Source: Bacteroidaceae bacterium
Lineage (GTDB): Bacteria > Bacteroidota > Bacteroidia > Bacteroidales > Bacteroidaceae
Reading direction: 5' to 3'
Assembly: GCA_024398435.1 (NCBI GenBank)
Contig: JAKSJD010000001.1
Coordinates: 186,001-250,000, forward strand
DNA length: 64,000 nt
The position numbers and the translations under genes are program-made. The notes beneath the pieces are model-generated. The model was not told the origin of the DNA. It saw only the letters and a program-made list of their open reading frames with translations, and did not search any database. Shown in pieces: positions 1-8,675 of the stretch (positions are counted from its first letter, which is position 1; every line of letters begins with the position of its first letter).

Positions 1-222
1 ACCATTCTATTATACTATTTCAGCATTCTGTAAGTTGAAAAACAAATTCACAAAACAGGGAAATTATAACCGTAAAATAATAATACGCACTCCTTGATGC
101 CACAAAAGGCCATCGCCTTTTCATCTGGAACAGAACCTTTGTCATACGAATTTCGAGGAATAGAAATAGGTATGCAGATGCTTTGTTGTAGGTAGTCACG
201 AAAATTTCTATAGGTTAATCCG
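1..222. other. Gene-free left edge
   Basis: No convincing gene, RNA or promoter is seen here. The stretch is the region beyond the 3' end of the GH28-like gene. The tandem palindromes that follow are listed separately. Confidence 0.5.
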
Positions 223-288
223 CCATACGAACATGATCGTATGGCCATACGATCATTATCGTATCGCCTTACGACCATTATCGTATTG
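223..288. repeat. Three tandem 22-bp palindromic units
   Basis: Units begin at 223, 245 and 267, an exact 22-bp period. Each is itself an inverted repeat: CCATACGA/TCGTATGG with a 6-base loop, CATACGAT/ATCGTAT with a 4-base loop, and TACGA/TCGTA. The array lies about 50 bases beyond the stop of the minus-strand GH28-like gene, so it could fold as hairpins at the end of that transcript. No T-run typical of an intrinsic terminator follows. Confidence 0.85.
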
Positions 289-334
289 GAGAAACATCTA
301 TAAACTTTTGGGAAGTATCCAGGTTTCGTCCTAT

Positions 335-1720
335 TTACCTTCCTCTTTCGGCAAATGGGGTTACTGGCTGTCCATTGACGAAAATATTCGTGAAATGTAC
401 GTCACTCACACGATGCTGAGAGTCGAAATCGCTCCAAACATCGCTTTGCAATCGGCTTTTATCGCCTAAAAACTCGATATTGCTAAAGTAAACATTTCGC
501 ACATAATTTCCCGGAGCCCTATTGTATTTATCAGAGAAATACACTTGAAGGTTGAACAATCGGCCTTTTTCCAAATAATCAACCCTAATATTATCGAAAC
601 GAATGTTACTAATTCGGTTTTTGTCTCCACAGCGAATCGTAAACACTCCATCACCATCTTCATTCAGTACATCACATTCCGAGAATAAAACATTTGTCAA
701 AGTCTCACCCTTTTCGCTACGGTCATCCCCATGAGTTCCGAGATGGAAAGGATGGGCAACATCGGCCCAAAGGGTAGCTCGACGCACTGTTATGTTCTTT
801 GTATCTCCCCAAAACCACCAACGATGATTGTAAAGGGCTATGCAATCGTCGCTGTTTCGAAGAAAAACATCTTCTATCAGTACGTTTTGACACGACATCA
901 AGTCTATTCCGTCGCTCCATCCATGACGGGAAAACGACTTGATATTACGTATGGTTACGTTTTTCGACTGACCGCCATAAACTGTGTAATGAACCGGATT
1001 CACAATGGTTATTCCCTCAACGAGGACATTCTGGGAATGAGTGATTTCGACGCCTCGGAGCGGATGGTCGAGAACTCCTCGGCCAAGAATCCTGACATTC
1101 TTTGCATGATCCACAACAAGTTTTCCCTTGACCACAGCTCCTGAAGCTAAATAAACAGTGGTGTTGCTCGGAATTTTTATATCTCCTGTTTGCTGACCCA
1201 TTATAAGGTCTTTTGGCTGATGAATGCCTGGGCCAAAATAGATTATACGAGCATTCTTGATGAAAACATCTTTGTTTGCCTCTCCTTGCCAATTGATCAG
1301 GCGAGGTTCGGTGCCATCATAGGTTTCGGTTTCCGGCTTATCAGCAAACAGATGCAAGTTGTGCTTTCGGTCGCCATTCCATTCTATACTTAAATAATGA
1401 GGTTCGGAAAGCATGAAAGAAATAGTACTGTCATTCTCGAAATCAGGTTTTATGCCAAAACGAGATGGAAGAACTGCGACATCCTTACCATTGTTTTTAG
1501 CTGCAATCCCATGTTTGACAATCCTAACCTTCACGGGTTTTCCCATATCAAACTGGCACCACGATGCCTGTTGAACATCATGCATATCCACATCACAACG
1601 ATAAGTTGGCAATGATTGGCCGTCAATTTCGACCGAGAAATCGTGCATTTCCTCAATTTGGGCAAAACTCTCAAGGAAGAAAGAAAGGAAAAGGACAATG
1701 GTTAGTATGATTCGTTGCAT
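335..1720 (-). CDS. Secreted GH28-like pectinase (right-handed beta-helix glycosidase)
   Basis: The start at 1720 is chosen over an upstream ATG because it places a clean signal peptide (MQRIILTIVLFLSFFLESFA) at the N-terminus; the protein is then 461 residues. The middle and C-terminal parts show beta-helix ladder repeats (NVLVEGITI, NVTIRNI, NVLIEDVFL). The GH28-style acidic motifs are SDGIDL and NSDDCIAL, followed by HLGTHG in place of the usual GHG segment. Family knowledge: GH28 enzymes hydrolyse polygalacturonan or rhamnogalacturonan by inversion using these Asp residues. The usual RIK motif is not evident (FTIRCG occurs instead), so a related beta-helix family is possible. It probably acts in the periplasm or at the cell surface on pectin, consistent with the other pectin loci in the window. 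Confidence 0.72.
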   Translation of the reverse strand: MQRIILTIVLFLSFFLESFAQIEEMHDFSVEIDGQSLPTYRCDVDMHDVQQASWCQFDMGKPVKVRIVKHGIAAKNNGKDVAVLPSRFGIKPDFENDSTISFMLSEPHYLSIEWNGDRKHNLHLFADKPETETYDGTEPRLINWQGEANKDVFIKNARIIYFGPGIHQPKDLIMGQQTGDIKIPSNTTVYLASGAVVKGKLVVDHAKNVRILGRGVLDHPLRGVEITHSQNVLVEGITIVNPVHYTVYGGQSKNVTIRNIKSFSRHGWSDGIDLMSCQNVLIEDVFLRNSDDCIALYNHRWWFWGDTKNITVRRATLWADVAHPFHLGTHGDDRSEKGETLTNVLFSECDVLNEDGDGVFTIRCGDKNRISNIRFDNIRVDYLEKGRLFNLQVYFSDKYNRAPGNYVRNVYFSNIEFLGDKSRLQSDVWSDFDSQHRVSDVHFTNIFVNGQPVTPFAERGR

Positions 1721-1794
1721 ATATATTATATATAAAAATGTGTGGACATTTTGGCCGATTAGGGCTAAACACAAGATTTCAATCCCAATTGATA

Positions 1795-3939
1795 TTATTT
1801 GTCTGAAGTCGAATCTGAAGCAAAGGGACGTCTATATGTGCAACCTTCCTTCCATCGGCTACAACCATAAGCGGTCTTGCCTTTGATTATATGACCCTCA
1901 TGGCAAACAGGGCAAGGAAGCCCCACCCATTCATCCGCTGCTGCAACAGGAGCAGTAGCATTAGAGTTGGCATTAGCTGTTGGCTGACTGTTAGCTGAAG
2001 ATGGCTGACTTGCAGATTTCTTTCTTGGTTGGAATCCAGCGGGAGCATCACCCTTTTTGTCGCTGGCACTGGCTTTGGCATTAGCTTTGGCTTTGCCTTC
2101 CTTGGAAGAACTTCTCGATTTCTTTTCTGGCTTTTCCTCTTCTATAGTAATCCTTCGGTTGCTATTGTCAGCACGAACAGTGGTAATCAAGTCAATCACC
2201 ATCTGCTTGAGTTCTTCAATAAACTGACCGGCACTATAGTTATGCTTCTCTATTTCACGAAGTTTCTTTTCCCAAATACCTGTAAGTTCGGCACTCTTCA
2301 ACAGTTCTTCATGAATAAGAGAAATCAGTTCGATGCCAGTGGCTGTAGGTACAAGCGACTTCCTTTCCTTGCGAATATACCTACGTTTGAAGAGAGTTTC
2401 GATAATGGCAGCACGAGTTGAAGGTCGGCCAATTCCGTTTTCCTTCAAGGCATCACGAAGTTCCTCGTCCTCCACCAACTTTCCTGCAGTTTCCATAGCA
2501 CGAAGAAGAGTTGCTTCGGTATAAGGTTTTGGTGGGGTTGTCCATTTCTCCATAAGTGAAGGTTCGTGAGGTCCCGACTCTCCCTCAACAAACTGACTGT
2601 TGAGGACCACCATTGTATTGCCTTCGGCATCCTTTTCCTGTTGTTCCTGTTCAACACCCTTCATCACCACTCGCCATCCCGGATCAGTAATAACCTTTGC
2701 TGTTGCCTTGAATTCCACGTCTGTAACCTGACCAAGAACAGTTGTGGTCAAGAACTTGCAATCAGGATAAAAAGCAGCAATGAAACTTCGGGCAACGAGA
2801 TCATAAACCCGCTTCTCAAAGTCAGTCATATTCTGTGCTGGCACACCAGTAGGGATGATTGCATGGTGATCCGTCACTTTGGAGTTGTCGAAAACCTTCT
2901 TCGACTTCGGCAATTTCTTGCCGGCCAAAGGTTGAGTAAATTGCTCATATCCCTTGATTCCACGAAGGATTCCAGGACACTTTGGATAAATATCATCACT
3001 GAGGAATGTAGTATCTACACGAGGATAAGTAGTGAACTTCTTCTCATAAAGGCTTTGAATCACCTGAAGCGTTTGTTCGGCAGAAAAACCAAACTTTTTG
3101 TTGCAGTCAACCTGAAGGCTAGTCAAGTCGTACAAACGAGGAGGTGCTTCCGTTCCTTTCTTCGAACTGACTTCACTTACAACAAACGGATTGTCCTTCA
3201 CCTTATTAAGAAATTCCTCGCCCTCCTCCAAAGAAGTGAACTTACCTTTGGTGGCTTGGAATGTAGTATCTCTATATATTGTGGAGAGAATCCAATATTG
3301 TTCGGGAACGAAAGAATCGATTTCCTGCTGGCGACGAACTATCAAAGCCAAAGTAGGAGTTTGAACTCGACCAATGCTCAACACCTGGCGATGCTGACCA
3401 TATTTAATTGTATAGAGTCGGGTTGCATTCATTCCGAGTGTCCAATCACCAATTGCACGACTGAGGCCTGCCTCATAAAGCGACTGATATTCACTCTGGT
3501 CCTTCAAGCTCTTGAAGCCTTCGCGAATTGCTTCTTCGGTAAGCGAACTAATCCAAAGGCGCTTTACCGGACACTTTGCCCCTGCCTTCTGCATTACCCA
3601 ACGTTGAATCAATTCACCTTCCTGGCCGGCATCACCACAATTAATGATTTCGTCGGCCGACTGCATCAGTTTTTCAATTATTGCGAATTGTTTCTTTATT
3701 CCATCATCATCCTTCAAGCGAATGCCAAAACGTTGCGGAATCATCGGAAGATCCCACATATCCCATTGCTGCCAACGGGCATTATATTCGCCTGGAGTCT
3801 TGAGTTCGCACAAGTGGCCAAAGGTCCATGTCACCTGATAGCCATTGCCTTCAATATAACCTTGACGGGAGTTTGTGGCTCCCAACACATTGGCAATGTC
3901 CTTAGCTACACTTGGTTTCTCGGCAATACAAACAATCAC
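1795..3939 (-). CDS. topB: DNA topoisomerase III
   Basis: A 714-residue type IA topoisomerase, full length. The TOPRIM domain at the N-terminus starts MIVCIAEKPSVAKDIA and holds the metal-binding motif DAGQEGE near residues 103-109, where many homologues have DPDREGE. The catalytic tyrosine is Y305 in TTYPRVDT. A Lys/Ser/Ala-rich linker (about residues 600-670) leads to a C-terminal four-cysteine zinc ribbon (CPVCHEG...YGCSRWKEGC). The enzyme relaxes and decatenates DNA through a 5'-phosphotyrosine link. It stands 50 bases downstream of ispH on the same strand and 74 bases upstream of the GH28-like gene. Copies of topB are also common on Bacteroidota mobile elements, but the housekeeping neighbours favour the chromosomal gene. 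Confidence 0.96.
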   Translation of the reverse strand: MIVCIAEKPSVAKDIANVLGATNSRQGYIEGNGYQVTWTFGHLCELKTPGEYNARWQQWDMWDLPMIPQRFGIRLKDDDGIKKQFAIIEKLMQSADEIINCGDAGQEGELIQRWVMQKAGAKCPVKRLWISSLTEEAIREGFKSLKDQSEYQSLYEAGLSRAIGDWTLGMNATRLYTIKYGQHRQVLSIGRVQTPTLALIVRRQQEIDSFVPEQYWILSTIYRDTTFQATKGKFTSLEEGEEFLNKVKDNPFVVSEVSSKKGTEAPPRLYDLTSLQVDCNKKFGFSAEQTLQVIQSLYEKKFTTYPRVDTTFLSDDIYPKCPGILRGIKGYEQFTQPLAGKKLPKSKKVFDNSKVTDHHAIIPTGVPAQNMTDFEKRVYDLVARSFIAAFYPDCKFLTTTVLGQVTDVEFKATAKVITDPGWRVVMKGVEQEQQEKDAEGNTMVVLNSQFVEGESGPHEPSLMEKWTTPPKPYTEATLLRAMETAGKLVEDEELRDALKENGIGRPSTRAAIIETLFKRRYIRKERKSLVPTATGIELISLIHEELLKSAELTGIWEKKLREIEKHNYSAGQFIEELKQMVIDLITTVRADNSNRRITIEEEKPEKKSRSSSKEGKAKANAKASASDKKGDAPAGFQPRKKSASQPSSANSQPTANANSNATAPVAAADEWVGLPCPVCHEGHIIKGKTAYGCSRWKEGCTYRRPFASDSTSDK

Positions 3940-3989
3940 TTCTCTATACTATATTATTTTCGTTTCGTAACAATAAATACTTTGAATAC

Positions 3990-4865
3990 CTAACACTCTT
4001 CTTGGCTCATATTCTGAATAATGGCTTGCTTACAATCTTCCATAAGCCATTTAGGTGTACTTGTTGCCCCACAGATGCCAACAGAATTGGCACCCTCGAA
4101 CCATCTGTAATCAATCTCAGCCACAGTATCAATCATGTGCGACTTTGGATTGACTCTGCAACACTCATCGAAAAGCATTTTTCCGTTGGAACTCTTCTTT
4201 CCACACACAAAAAGAATCACATCATGCTCTTCAGCAAACTCTCGGATTCGAGGCATTCGATTGGCCACCTGACGGCAGATTGTATCGAAATAGTTGAAGA
4301 CAGCATCTTCGTGCATGTGATCCTTTATATAACTGACAACATCACGAAAGCCTTCGAGCGACTTGGTTGTCTGTGAATACAACTGAATATCACGAGAGAA
4401 ATCCAACTTATGAACATCTTCGAGATTCTCTATAACAATTGCATTTCCTTCTGTTTGGCCAACCAATCCGATTACTTCTGCATGACCATTCTTCCCATAG
4501 ATTACGATTTGCTTTCGATGTTCGGTATCAGCATCATAATCAGCCTTTATACGCTTCTGCAAATGAAGTACTACCGGACAAGTTGCATCAATTATCTGAA
4601 TGTTCTGCTGTTCTGCCTGAAGATAAGTAGAAGGAGGTTCACCATGAGCACGAAGCAACAACTTTGTATCATGCAGATTATCGAGTTGGTCCTTATCCAC
4701 ACTGATCAATCCCATTGCTTTCAAGCGGTCGCACTCACGACCATTATGTACAATATCGCCAAGACAATAGAGATTATCAGCAGAAGACAATTCCTCCTCT
4801 GCCTTTCGGATTGCAGTTGTAACGCCCGGACAGAATCCAGAACCATTATCAATCTCTACTATCAT
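3990..4865 (-). CDS. ispH: 4-hydroxy-3-methylbut-2-enyl diphosphate reductase
   Basis: This 291-residue protein carries the IspH/LytB iron-sulfur enzyme signature. The three cluster cysteines are C12 (GFCPGV), C96 (DATCPVV) and C197 (DTICRQV), at the positions expected for the family. The substrate-binding AHGEPPSTY segment is also present. It catalyses the last step of the MEP isoprenoid pathway, reducing HMBPP to IPP and DMAPP. It lies 58 bases downstream of cmk, in the order porQ-cmk-ispH found in several Bacteroidales. The TICRQVANR stretch differs from the usual TICxATxxRQ but keeps the cysteine. Confidence 0.95.
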   Translation of the reverse strand: MIVEIDNGSGFCPGVTTAIRKAEEELSSADNLYCLGDIVHNGRECDRLKAMGLISVDKDQLDNLHDTKLLLRAHGEPPSTYLQAEQQNIQIIDATCPVVLHLQKRIKADYDADTEHRKQIVIYGKNGHAEVIGLVGQTEGNAIVIENLEDVHKLDFSRDIQLYSQTTKSLEGFRDVVSYIKDHMHEDAVFNYFDTICRQVANRMPRIREFAEEHDVILFVCGKKSSNGKMLFDECCRVNPKSHMIDTVAEIDYRWFEGANSVGICGATSTPKWLMEDCKQAIIQNMSQEEC

Positions 4866-4923
4866 TGCCGAATTATTGTTTTTCTACTTTATAATAAATA
4901 GATAATGTGTCTATCCAAATGCT

Positions 4924-5622
4924 TTATGCCTCTGTTCGTTTCTTGAATTGAGAAAGAAGCCAAGCATTTTGCTCGTCTTTGGTAAGATTGCTATTATCCA
5001 GCACGAGAGCATCCTCTGCCTGACGGAGCGGATTCATTTCTCTGTGGGAATCAATATAATCTCGCTCTTCCACATTGCGAAGAATCTCATCGAAATCAAG
5101 GTTCTTCTCCCCTTTTCCTACAAGTTCATCGTAACGCCTTTGAGCCCTAACCTGAGCCGAAGCCGTAACGAATATCTTGAGTTCTGCCTGTGGGAACACA
5201 GCAGTTCCAATGTCCCTGCCATCCATTACAATGCCTTTGGCTTCGCCCATAAATTGTTGTTCGCGAGTAAGTTTTTCTCTTACGAAAGGCAAAGCTGCAA
5301 TCGGACTTACGTTGTTCGAAACTTCCATAAGTCGAATCTCCTTCTCCACCACTTCACCATTGAGGCAAGCAAGAGGAAGATTTGTTTCGGGATCGAGTTG
5401 GAAACTTACTTCCACATCTTTCAGGCTTGCTTTCAAGCCTTCCTCATCAATTCCTTCCTGTGTGATAAACTTATTGCGAAGGGCAAACAATGTAACTGTT
5501 CGATACATTGCACCTGTATCTACATAAATATAACCTACTTCTTTGGCCAACCATTTAGCCATCGTACTCTTTCCGCATGATGAATGGCCATCGATTGCTA
5601 CTATTATTTTCTTTTCCGGCAT
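4924..5622 (-). CDS. cmk: Cytidylate kinase
   Basis: A 232-residue CMP kinase that phosphorylates CMP and dCMP with ATP. The P-loop GHSSCGKST lies at residues 12-20, followed by YVDTGAMYR, the Cmk substrate-binding signature, and by [12 protein letters not shown] and RAQRRYDEL further on. The length and order of motifs match the bacterial type I family. Its start codon is two bases from the stop of porQ, so the two are almost certainly co-transcribed and probably translationally coupled. Confidence 0.96.
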   Translation of the reverse strand: MPEKKIIVAIDGHSSCGKSTMAKWLAKEVGYIYVDTGAMYRTVTLFALRNKFITQEGIDEEGLKASLKDVEVSFQLDPETNLPLACLNGEVVEKEIRLMEVSNNVSPIAALPFVREKLTREQQFMGEAKGIVMDGRDIGTAVFPQAELKIFVTASAQVRAQRRYDELVGKGEKNLDFDEILRNVEERDYIDSHREMNPLRQAEDALVLDNSNLTKDEQNAWLLSQFKKRTEA

Positions 5623-5624
5623 AA

Positions 5625-6563
5625 TCAGAACGAATAACTTGCATTTACCAATACTGAAGATGCTGCCACATGGTATTTTCCGTAGGCAACTCCCAGTTTG
5701 AACTTCTTAATATTTATACCTCCACCAATAGAGATGCCTGCCCAATGGCTGCTGTCGTTTACTTTCATCTCATTGTGGCGACGGGGATTGTAGCCCAGGG
5801 CAATCCATGTTGTGCTTGTTGGGAACACATCTGCACCGAATGCCAAATGGTTGATTGGTTTCTTCTCATCCCAATCCGTGAGTTCATCGAATGTGAGAGA
5901 CACACGAATTGGAGCATTTGCAAACTCTTTAGAAACTCCAACCAACAGATTGAATGGCAATGATTGCGATTCTTCATACAATGGATCAACCTGTCCTCCA
6001 AGGTTTTGTCCGACAATAGAGAACGACCAACCTCGCATTGGATCATAATAGTTGAGTCCTAAGTCAACTCCAAGTGCAGTCGACTTGAATTCTCCATAGT
6101 TTGAGAGAATGACTTTTCCCTGAACACCACCTGACCAACGATCGCTTAAGAGATAAGTGTAGCCTGCCTGCAAACCAACATCACTTGCCGAGAATGTTCC
6201 GAGTTGGGCAAAGTCGGAAGTGGTTTCCGTCATTTCTCCATAGTTGAGAACCATTCCGCCCACACCAATTGTTCCTCGGCTTCCTACTTGCTTTATGAAC
6301 GAAGCACTCAACTTGAACGTACTTGAGATATAAGAGGTAAAGTTGAAGTCGAGAGTTTTGTCCGAAACATTGGCAATAAGTGCAGGATTGGTGAACAAGA
6401 GAGATGCGTCATCTTCGATGATTGACACATTATTGCCACCAAGAGCAGCTGAATGGGCAGAAGTAGGAACCTTCAGGAACTCGTATCCTTCAGCACCTTC
6501 CTGAGCATTCATATTTGCAGTAACCATCAGCGATAAAAGGCTGATAACTATTATCTTTCTCAT
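5625..6563 (-). CDS. porQ: Type IX secretion system protein PorQ
   Basis: A 312-residue outer-membrane beta-barrel with a signal peptide ([20 protein letters not shown]). The [18 protein letters not shown] start of the mature protein and alternating aromatic strands ending in NASYSF are typical of PorQ. PorQ is an outer-membrane subunit of T9SS; with PorU and PorZ it belongs to the cell-surface attachment step that processes and anchors cargo. Several proteins in this window end in T9SS-type sorting tails, so PorQ is likely to serve them. It sits between meaB (5-base gap) and cmk (2-base gap) in one operon. Confidence 0.9.
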   Translation of the reverse strand: MRKIIVISLLSLMVTANMNAQEGAEGYEFLKVPTSAHSAALGGNNVSIIEDDASLLFTNPALIANVSDKTLDFNFTSYISSTFKLSASFIKQVGSRGTIGVGGMVLNYGEMTETTSDFAQLGTFSASDVGLQAGYTYLLSDRWSGGVQGKVILSNYGEFKSTALGVDLGLNYYDPMRGWSFSIVGQNLGGQVDPLYEESQSLPFNLLVGVSKEFANAPIRVSLTFDELTDWDEKKPINHLAFGADVFPTSTTWIALGYNPRRHNEMKVNDSSHWAGISIGGGINIKKFKLGVAYGKYHVAASSVLVNASYSF

Positions 6564-6568
6564 ATATT

Positions 6569-7672
6569 TTATTTCTTGAGTTGTTCGTAAAAGTCTTCGA
6601 GCAAACGGTTGGCAGCAATAAACGAAGTCATTTGGCCTCCAAGAACCATCTTTTCCATCTCTGGCAATTGCTCGCGAATAGTTGGATTGAAGTAGAACTT
6701 GTTGCGAAGATGCTCGTTGATACTCTCATACATCCAATATTTCGACTGCTCGTTTCTGCGATACTGGAAATAGCCAGATTCCTTCGTCTTATCTACGAAA
6801 TCAAACACCATCTTCATTACTTTGTCGACATTCAAATCGTAGAAGCCGGAATAGCAAACCACTTCCGGAACGATTCCACTGTCAGGAACTGGGAAAAGAT
6901 GAAGTGCATTGCGGAAATGACTTGCAGCCAATTCGGCTTTGTCGATATTCGAGCCGTCGGCCTTATTGATTGCGATTCCGTCGGCAATTTCCATGATTCC
7001 TCGCTTAATTCCCTGAAGTTCATCGCCTGTGCCTGCCAACTGAATGAGGAGGAAGAAGTCGACCATTGAATGACAAGCTGTTTCGCTTTGGCCAACGCCC
7101 ACTGTTTCCACGAATATCTTATCGTAACCAGCCGCCTCACAAAGAATGATTGTTTCACGAGTTTTGCGTGCTACACCTCCAAGCGAACCTGCTGTTGGCG
7201 AAGGGCGGATGAATGACTTTGGATGTATTGAGAGGCGTTCCATTCTGGTTTTATCTCCAAGAATGCTGCCTTTTGTCTTTTCCGAACTTGGGTCGATTGC
7301 GAGTACGGCCAACTTTCCACCATACTTCTCAAGCACATGAATACCGAATGAATCGATGCTAGTACTCTTGCCTGCACCTGGAACTCCACTTATTCCGAGA
7401 CGAACAGAATTGCCCGAGAAAGGAAGACACTTTTCGATTACTTCCTGAGCAATCTGCTGGTGGTCGGGAAGTGTACTTTCCACAAGTGTCACTGCTTGAC
7501 TGAGCATCGTCACATCACCTTTTAATATTCCGTCAACATATTCTGCCGGAGTGAAAAGGCGCGTACGCTTCTTTCTCATTCTGTTAAGGTAAGGATTGAC
7601 TATCTCCTGATGATCAACTCCTGCATTTACCTGCAATCCCTCGTATTCCTTGCTATTTTCTGGATGTTCCAT
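6569..7672 (-). CDS. meaB: Methylmalonyl-CoA mutase-associated GTPase MeaB
   Basis: A 367-residue G3E-family P-loop GTPase. The Walker A GISGVPGAGKST lies near residues 93-104, followed by the DPSSEKTKGSILGDKTRM and FVETVGVGQSE segments typical of MeaB/ArgK. It loads and protects adenosylcobalamin on methylmalonyl-CoA mutase, which Bacteroidota use to make propionate from succinate. The mutase genes are not in this window. The N-terminal ~50 residues (MEHPENSKEYEGLQ...) are an extension seen in many Bacteroidota copies. It begins two bases after the cyclophilin gene stop, inside a compact operon. Confidence 0.93.
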   Translation of the reverse strand: MEHPENSKEYEGLQVNAGVDHQEIVNPYLNRMRKKRTRLFTPAEYVDGILKGDVTMLSQAVTLVESTLPDHQQIAQEVIEKCLPFSGNSVRLGISGVPGAGKSTSIDSFGIHVLEKYGGKLAVLAIDPSSEKTKGSILGDKTRMERLSIHPKSFIRPSPTAGSLGGVARKTRETIILCEAAGYDKIFVETVGVGQSETACHSMVDFFLLIQLAGTGDELQGIKRGIMEIADGIAINKADGSNIDKAELAASHFRNALHLFPVPDSGIVPEVVCYSGFYDLNVDKVMKMVFDFVDKTKESGYFQYRRNEQSKYWMYESINEHLRNKFYFNPTIREQLPEMEKMVLGGQMTSFIAANRLLEDFYEQLKK

Positions 7673-7674
7673 TT

Positions 7675-8400
7675 CTACTTCACTTTTTTAACTTTCTTTT
7701 CCTTCTTCACTTTCACACTTATTATGCGAAGGTCTTCCACTGGGCGGTCATTTGAATCTGTCTTCACTTTCTGCATCTGCTCAACAATTTCCAAACCTTT
7801 TGTCACTTCTCCAAACACCGTATATTGTCCGTCGAGATGAGGAGTTCCGCCAATAGTTTTATACACTTCGCGCATTTCTGGAGTGAGTTTCACCTTGCCG
7901 CCCGTCTGACGGTCGAGTCGTTCCTGGGTTCTGTCAAGCATTTCATCTGTCATCACTTGTCCCCAAATGAAGCAAAACTGCGATGCACAACTCTCTTGGC
8001 GAGGATTCACTTCATCACCTTCTCTTGCTGCATTGAGCGAACCTCTTTTATGGAAGATTCCTTTGTCCAAGCAAAATTCTGCAGGAACAGTATAACCAGG
8101 ATCTCCATCACCAAGCAACTGACCTGGCTTTGCATGCTTCGACTTTGGATCGCCACCTTGAACAACAAAGTTCTCAATCACTCTGTGGAAGAGCAAACTG
8201 TCGAAATAGTGTTCTTTTGCAAGACGAATGAAATTGTCGCGATGCTTTGGGGTTTCATCATAAAGACGGAACTCAACTGTGCCCATAGTTGTCTGCATCT
8301 CCACATACATGTTCTTGTTTTTGCGGGGCATTCCTGAGGTCAGCACCATAATCATGGTACAAACTACAATGATTGGTATGAAGAATCTGCTCAATTTCAT
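7675..8400 (-). CDS. Cyclophilin-type peptidyl-prolyl cis-trans isomerase, exported
   Basis: A 241-residue protein with an N-terminal hydrophobic signal or anchor segment (FFIPIIVVCTMIMVLTSG) and a cyclophilin fold (TMGTVEFRLYDETPKHRDNF, FHRVIENFVVQGGDP, FGEVTKGLEIV). It is expected to speed proline isomerisation during folding in the periplasm. An insertion around residues 145-190 (QVMTDEMLDRTQERLDRQTG...) lengthens the usual loop, and the tail is a Lys/Val-rich stretch (KVKKEKKVKKVK). It is the first gene of the cyclophilin-meaB-porQ-cmk-ispH run, with a good promoter just upstream. Confidence 0.92.
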   Translation of the reverse strand: MKLSRFFIPIIVVCTMIMVLTSGMPRKNKNMYVEMQTTMGTVEFRLYDETPKHRDNFIRLAKEHYFDSLLFHRVIENFVVQGGDPKSKHAKPGQLLGDGDPGYTVPAEFCLDKGIFHKRGSLNAAREGDEVNPRQESCASQFCFIWGQVMTDEMLDRTQERLDRQTGGKVKLTPEMREVYKTIGGTPHLDGQYTVFGEVTKGLEIVEQMQKVKTDSNDRPVEDLRIISVKVKKEKKVKKVK

Positions 8401-8425
8401 AAATTCGTATCTACACTATTCGTTG

Positions 8426-8457
8426 CAAAATTATAAAAAATTTTGCTAACCACCAAA
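8426..8457 (-). promoter_or_regulatory. Promoter for the cyclophilin-meaB-porQ-cmk operon
   Basis: On the minus strand TTTG (8454-8457), a 20-base spacer and TAATTTTG (8426-8433) match the Bacteroidota primary sigma consensus TTTG-N19/21-TANNTTTG. The start codon is 26 bases downstream. Confidence 0.65.
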
Positions 8458-8468
8458 TCTTTTCACAA

Positions 8469-8556
8469 TTTCTCGCTAAACTCGGACCTATTTCTAGCTG
8501 TTCGGGAGGTCATTTCTTGCTAAACACAAAGCCTTTTCTTGCTAAACTTTTTTCCG
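8469..8556. repeat. Four tandem 22-bp units, core TTTCTTGCTAAAC
   Basis: Units start at 8469, 8491, 8513 and 8535, an exact 22-bp period. The first ~13 bases are conserved (TTTCTNGCTAAAC, degenerate in the second unit) and the remaining ~9 vary. The array lies directly upstream of the cyclophilin promoter. A second array with the same core in inverted orientation is at 46458-46545. Confidence 0.85.
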
Positions 8557-8609
8557 TCCCCTTGCAATCATCTGTTTCATCATCAATCATAATCTCCTTG
8601 AATCATAAC

Positions 8610-8639
8610 AAGGTGCATCCAAACTCATGGACACACCTT
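8610..8639 (-). terminator. Hairpin after the DUF349 gene
   Basis: AAGGTG and TCCA pair with TGGA and CACCTT around a 6-base loop, interrupted by a 2-base internal mismatch. It lies ~35 bases after the DUF349 stop. No strong T-run follows, so its activity as a terminator is uncertain. Confidence 0.4.
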
Positions 8640-8675
8640 ATTATATTTATATAGGCCGAAAAGTGGCTGTCTTGA

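Noticed and set aside
1795..3939. topB as evidence of a conjugative element
   Set aside because: No relaxase, tra genes or integrase are nearby and the neighbours are housekeeping genes.
2566..3993. A 475-codon open frame on the plus strand opposite topB
   Set aside because: It is antisense to a clear topoisomerase III gene, has no signal, family motif or ribosome-binding context, and arises from the codon bias of topB.
8469..8556. CRISPR array
   Set aside because: Units are 22 bp in total with no repeat-spacer division of normal length, and no cas gene is present. The same applies to the other short-period arrays.
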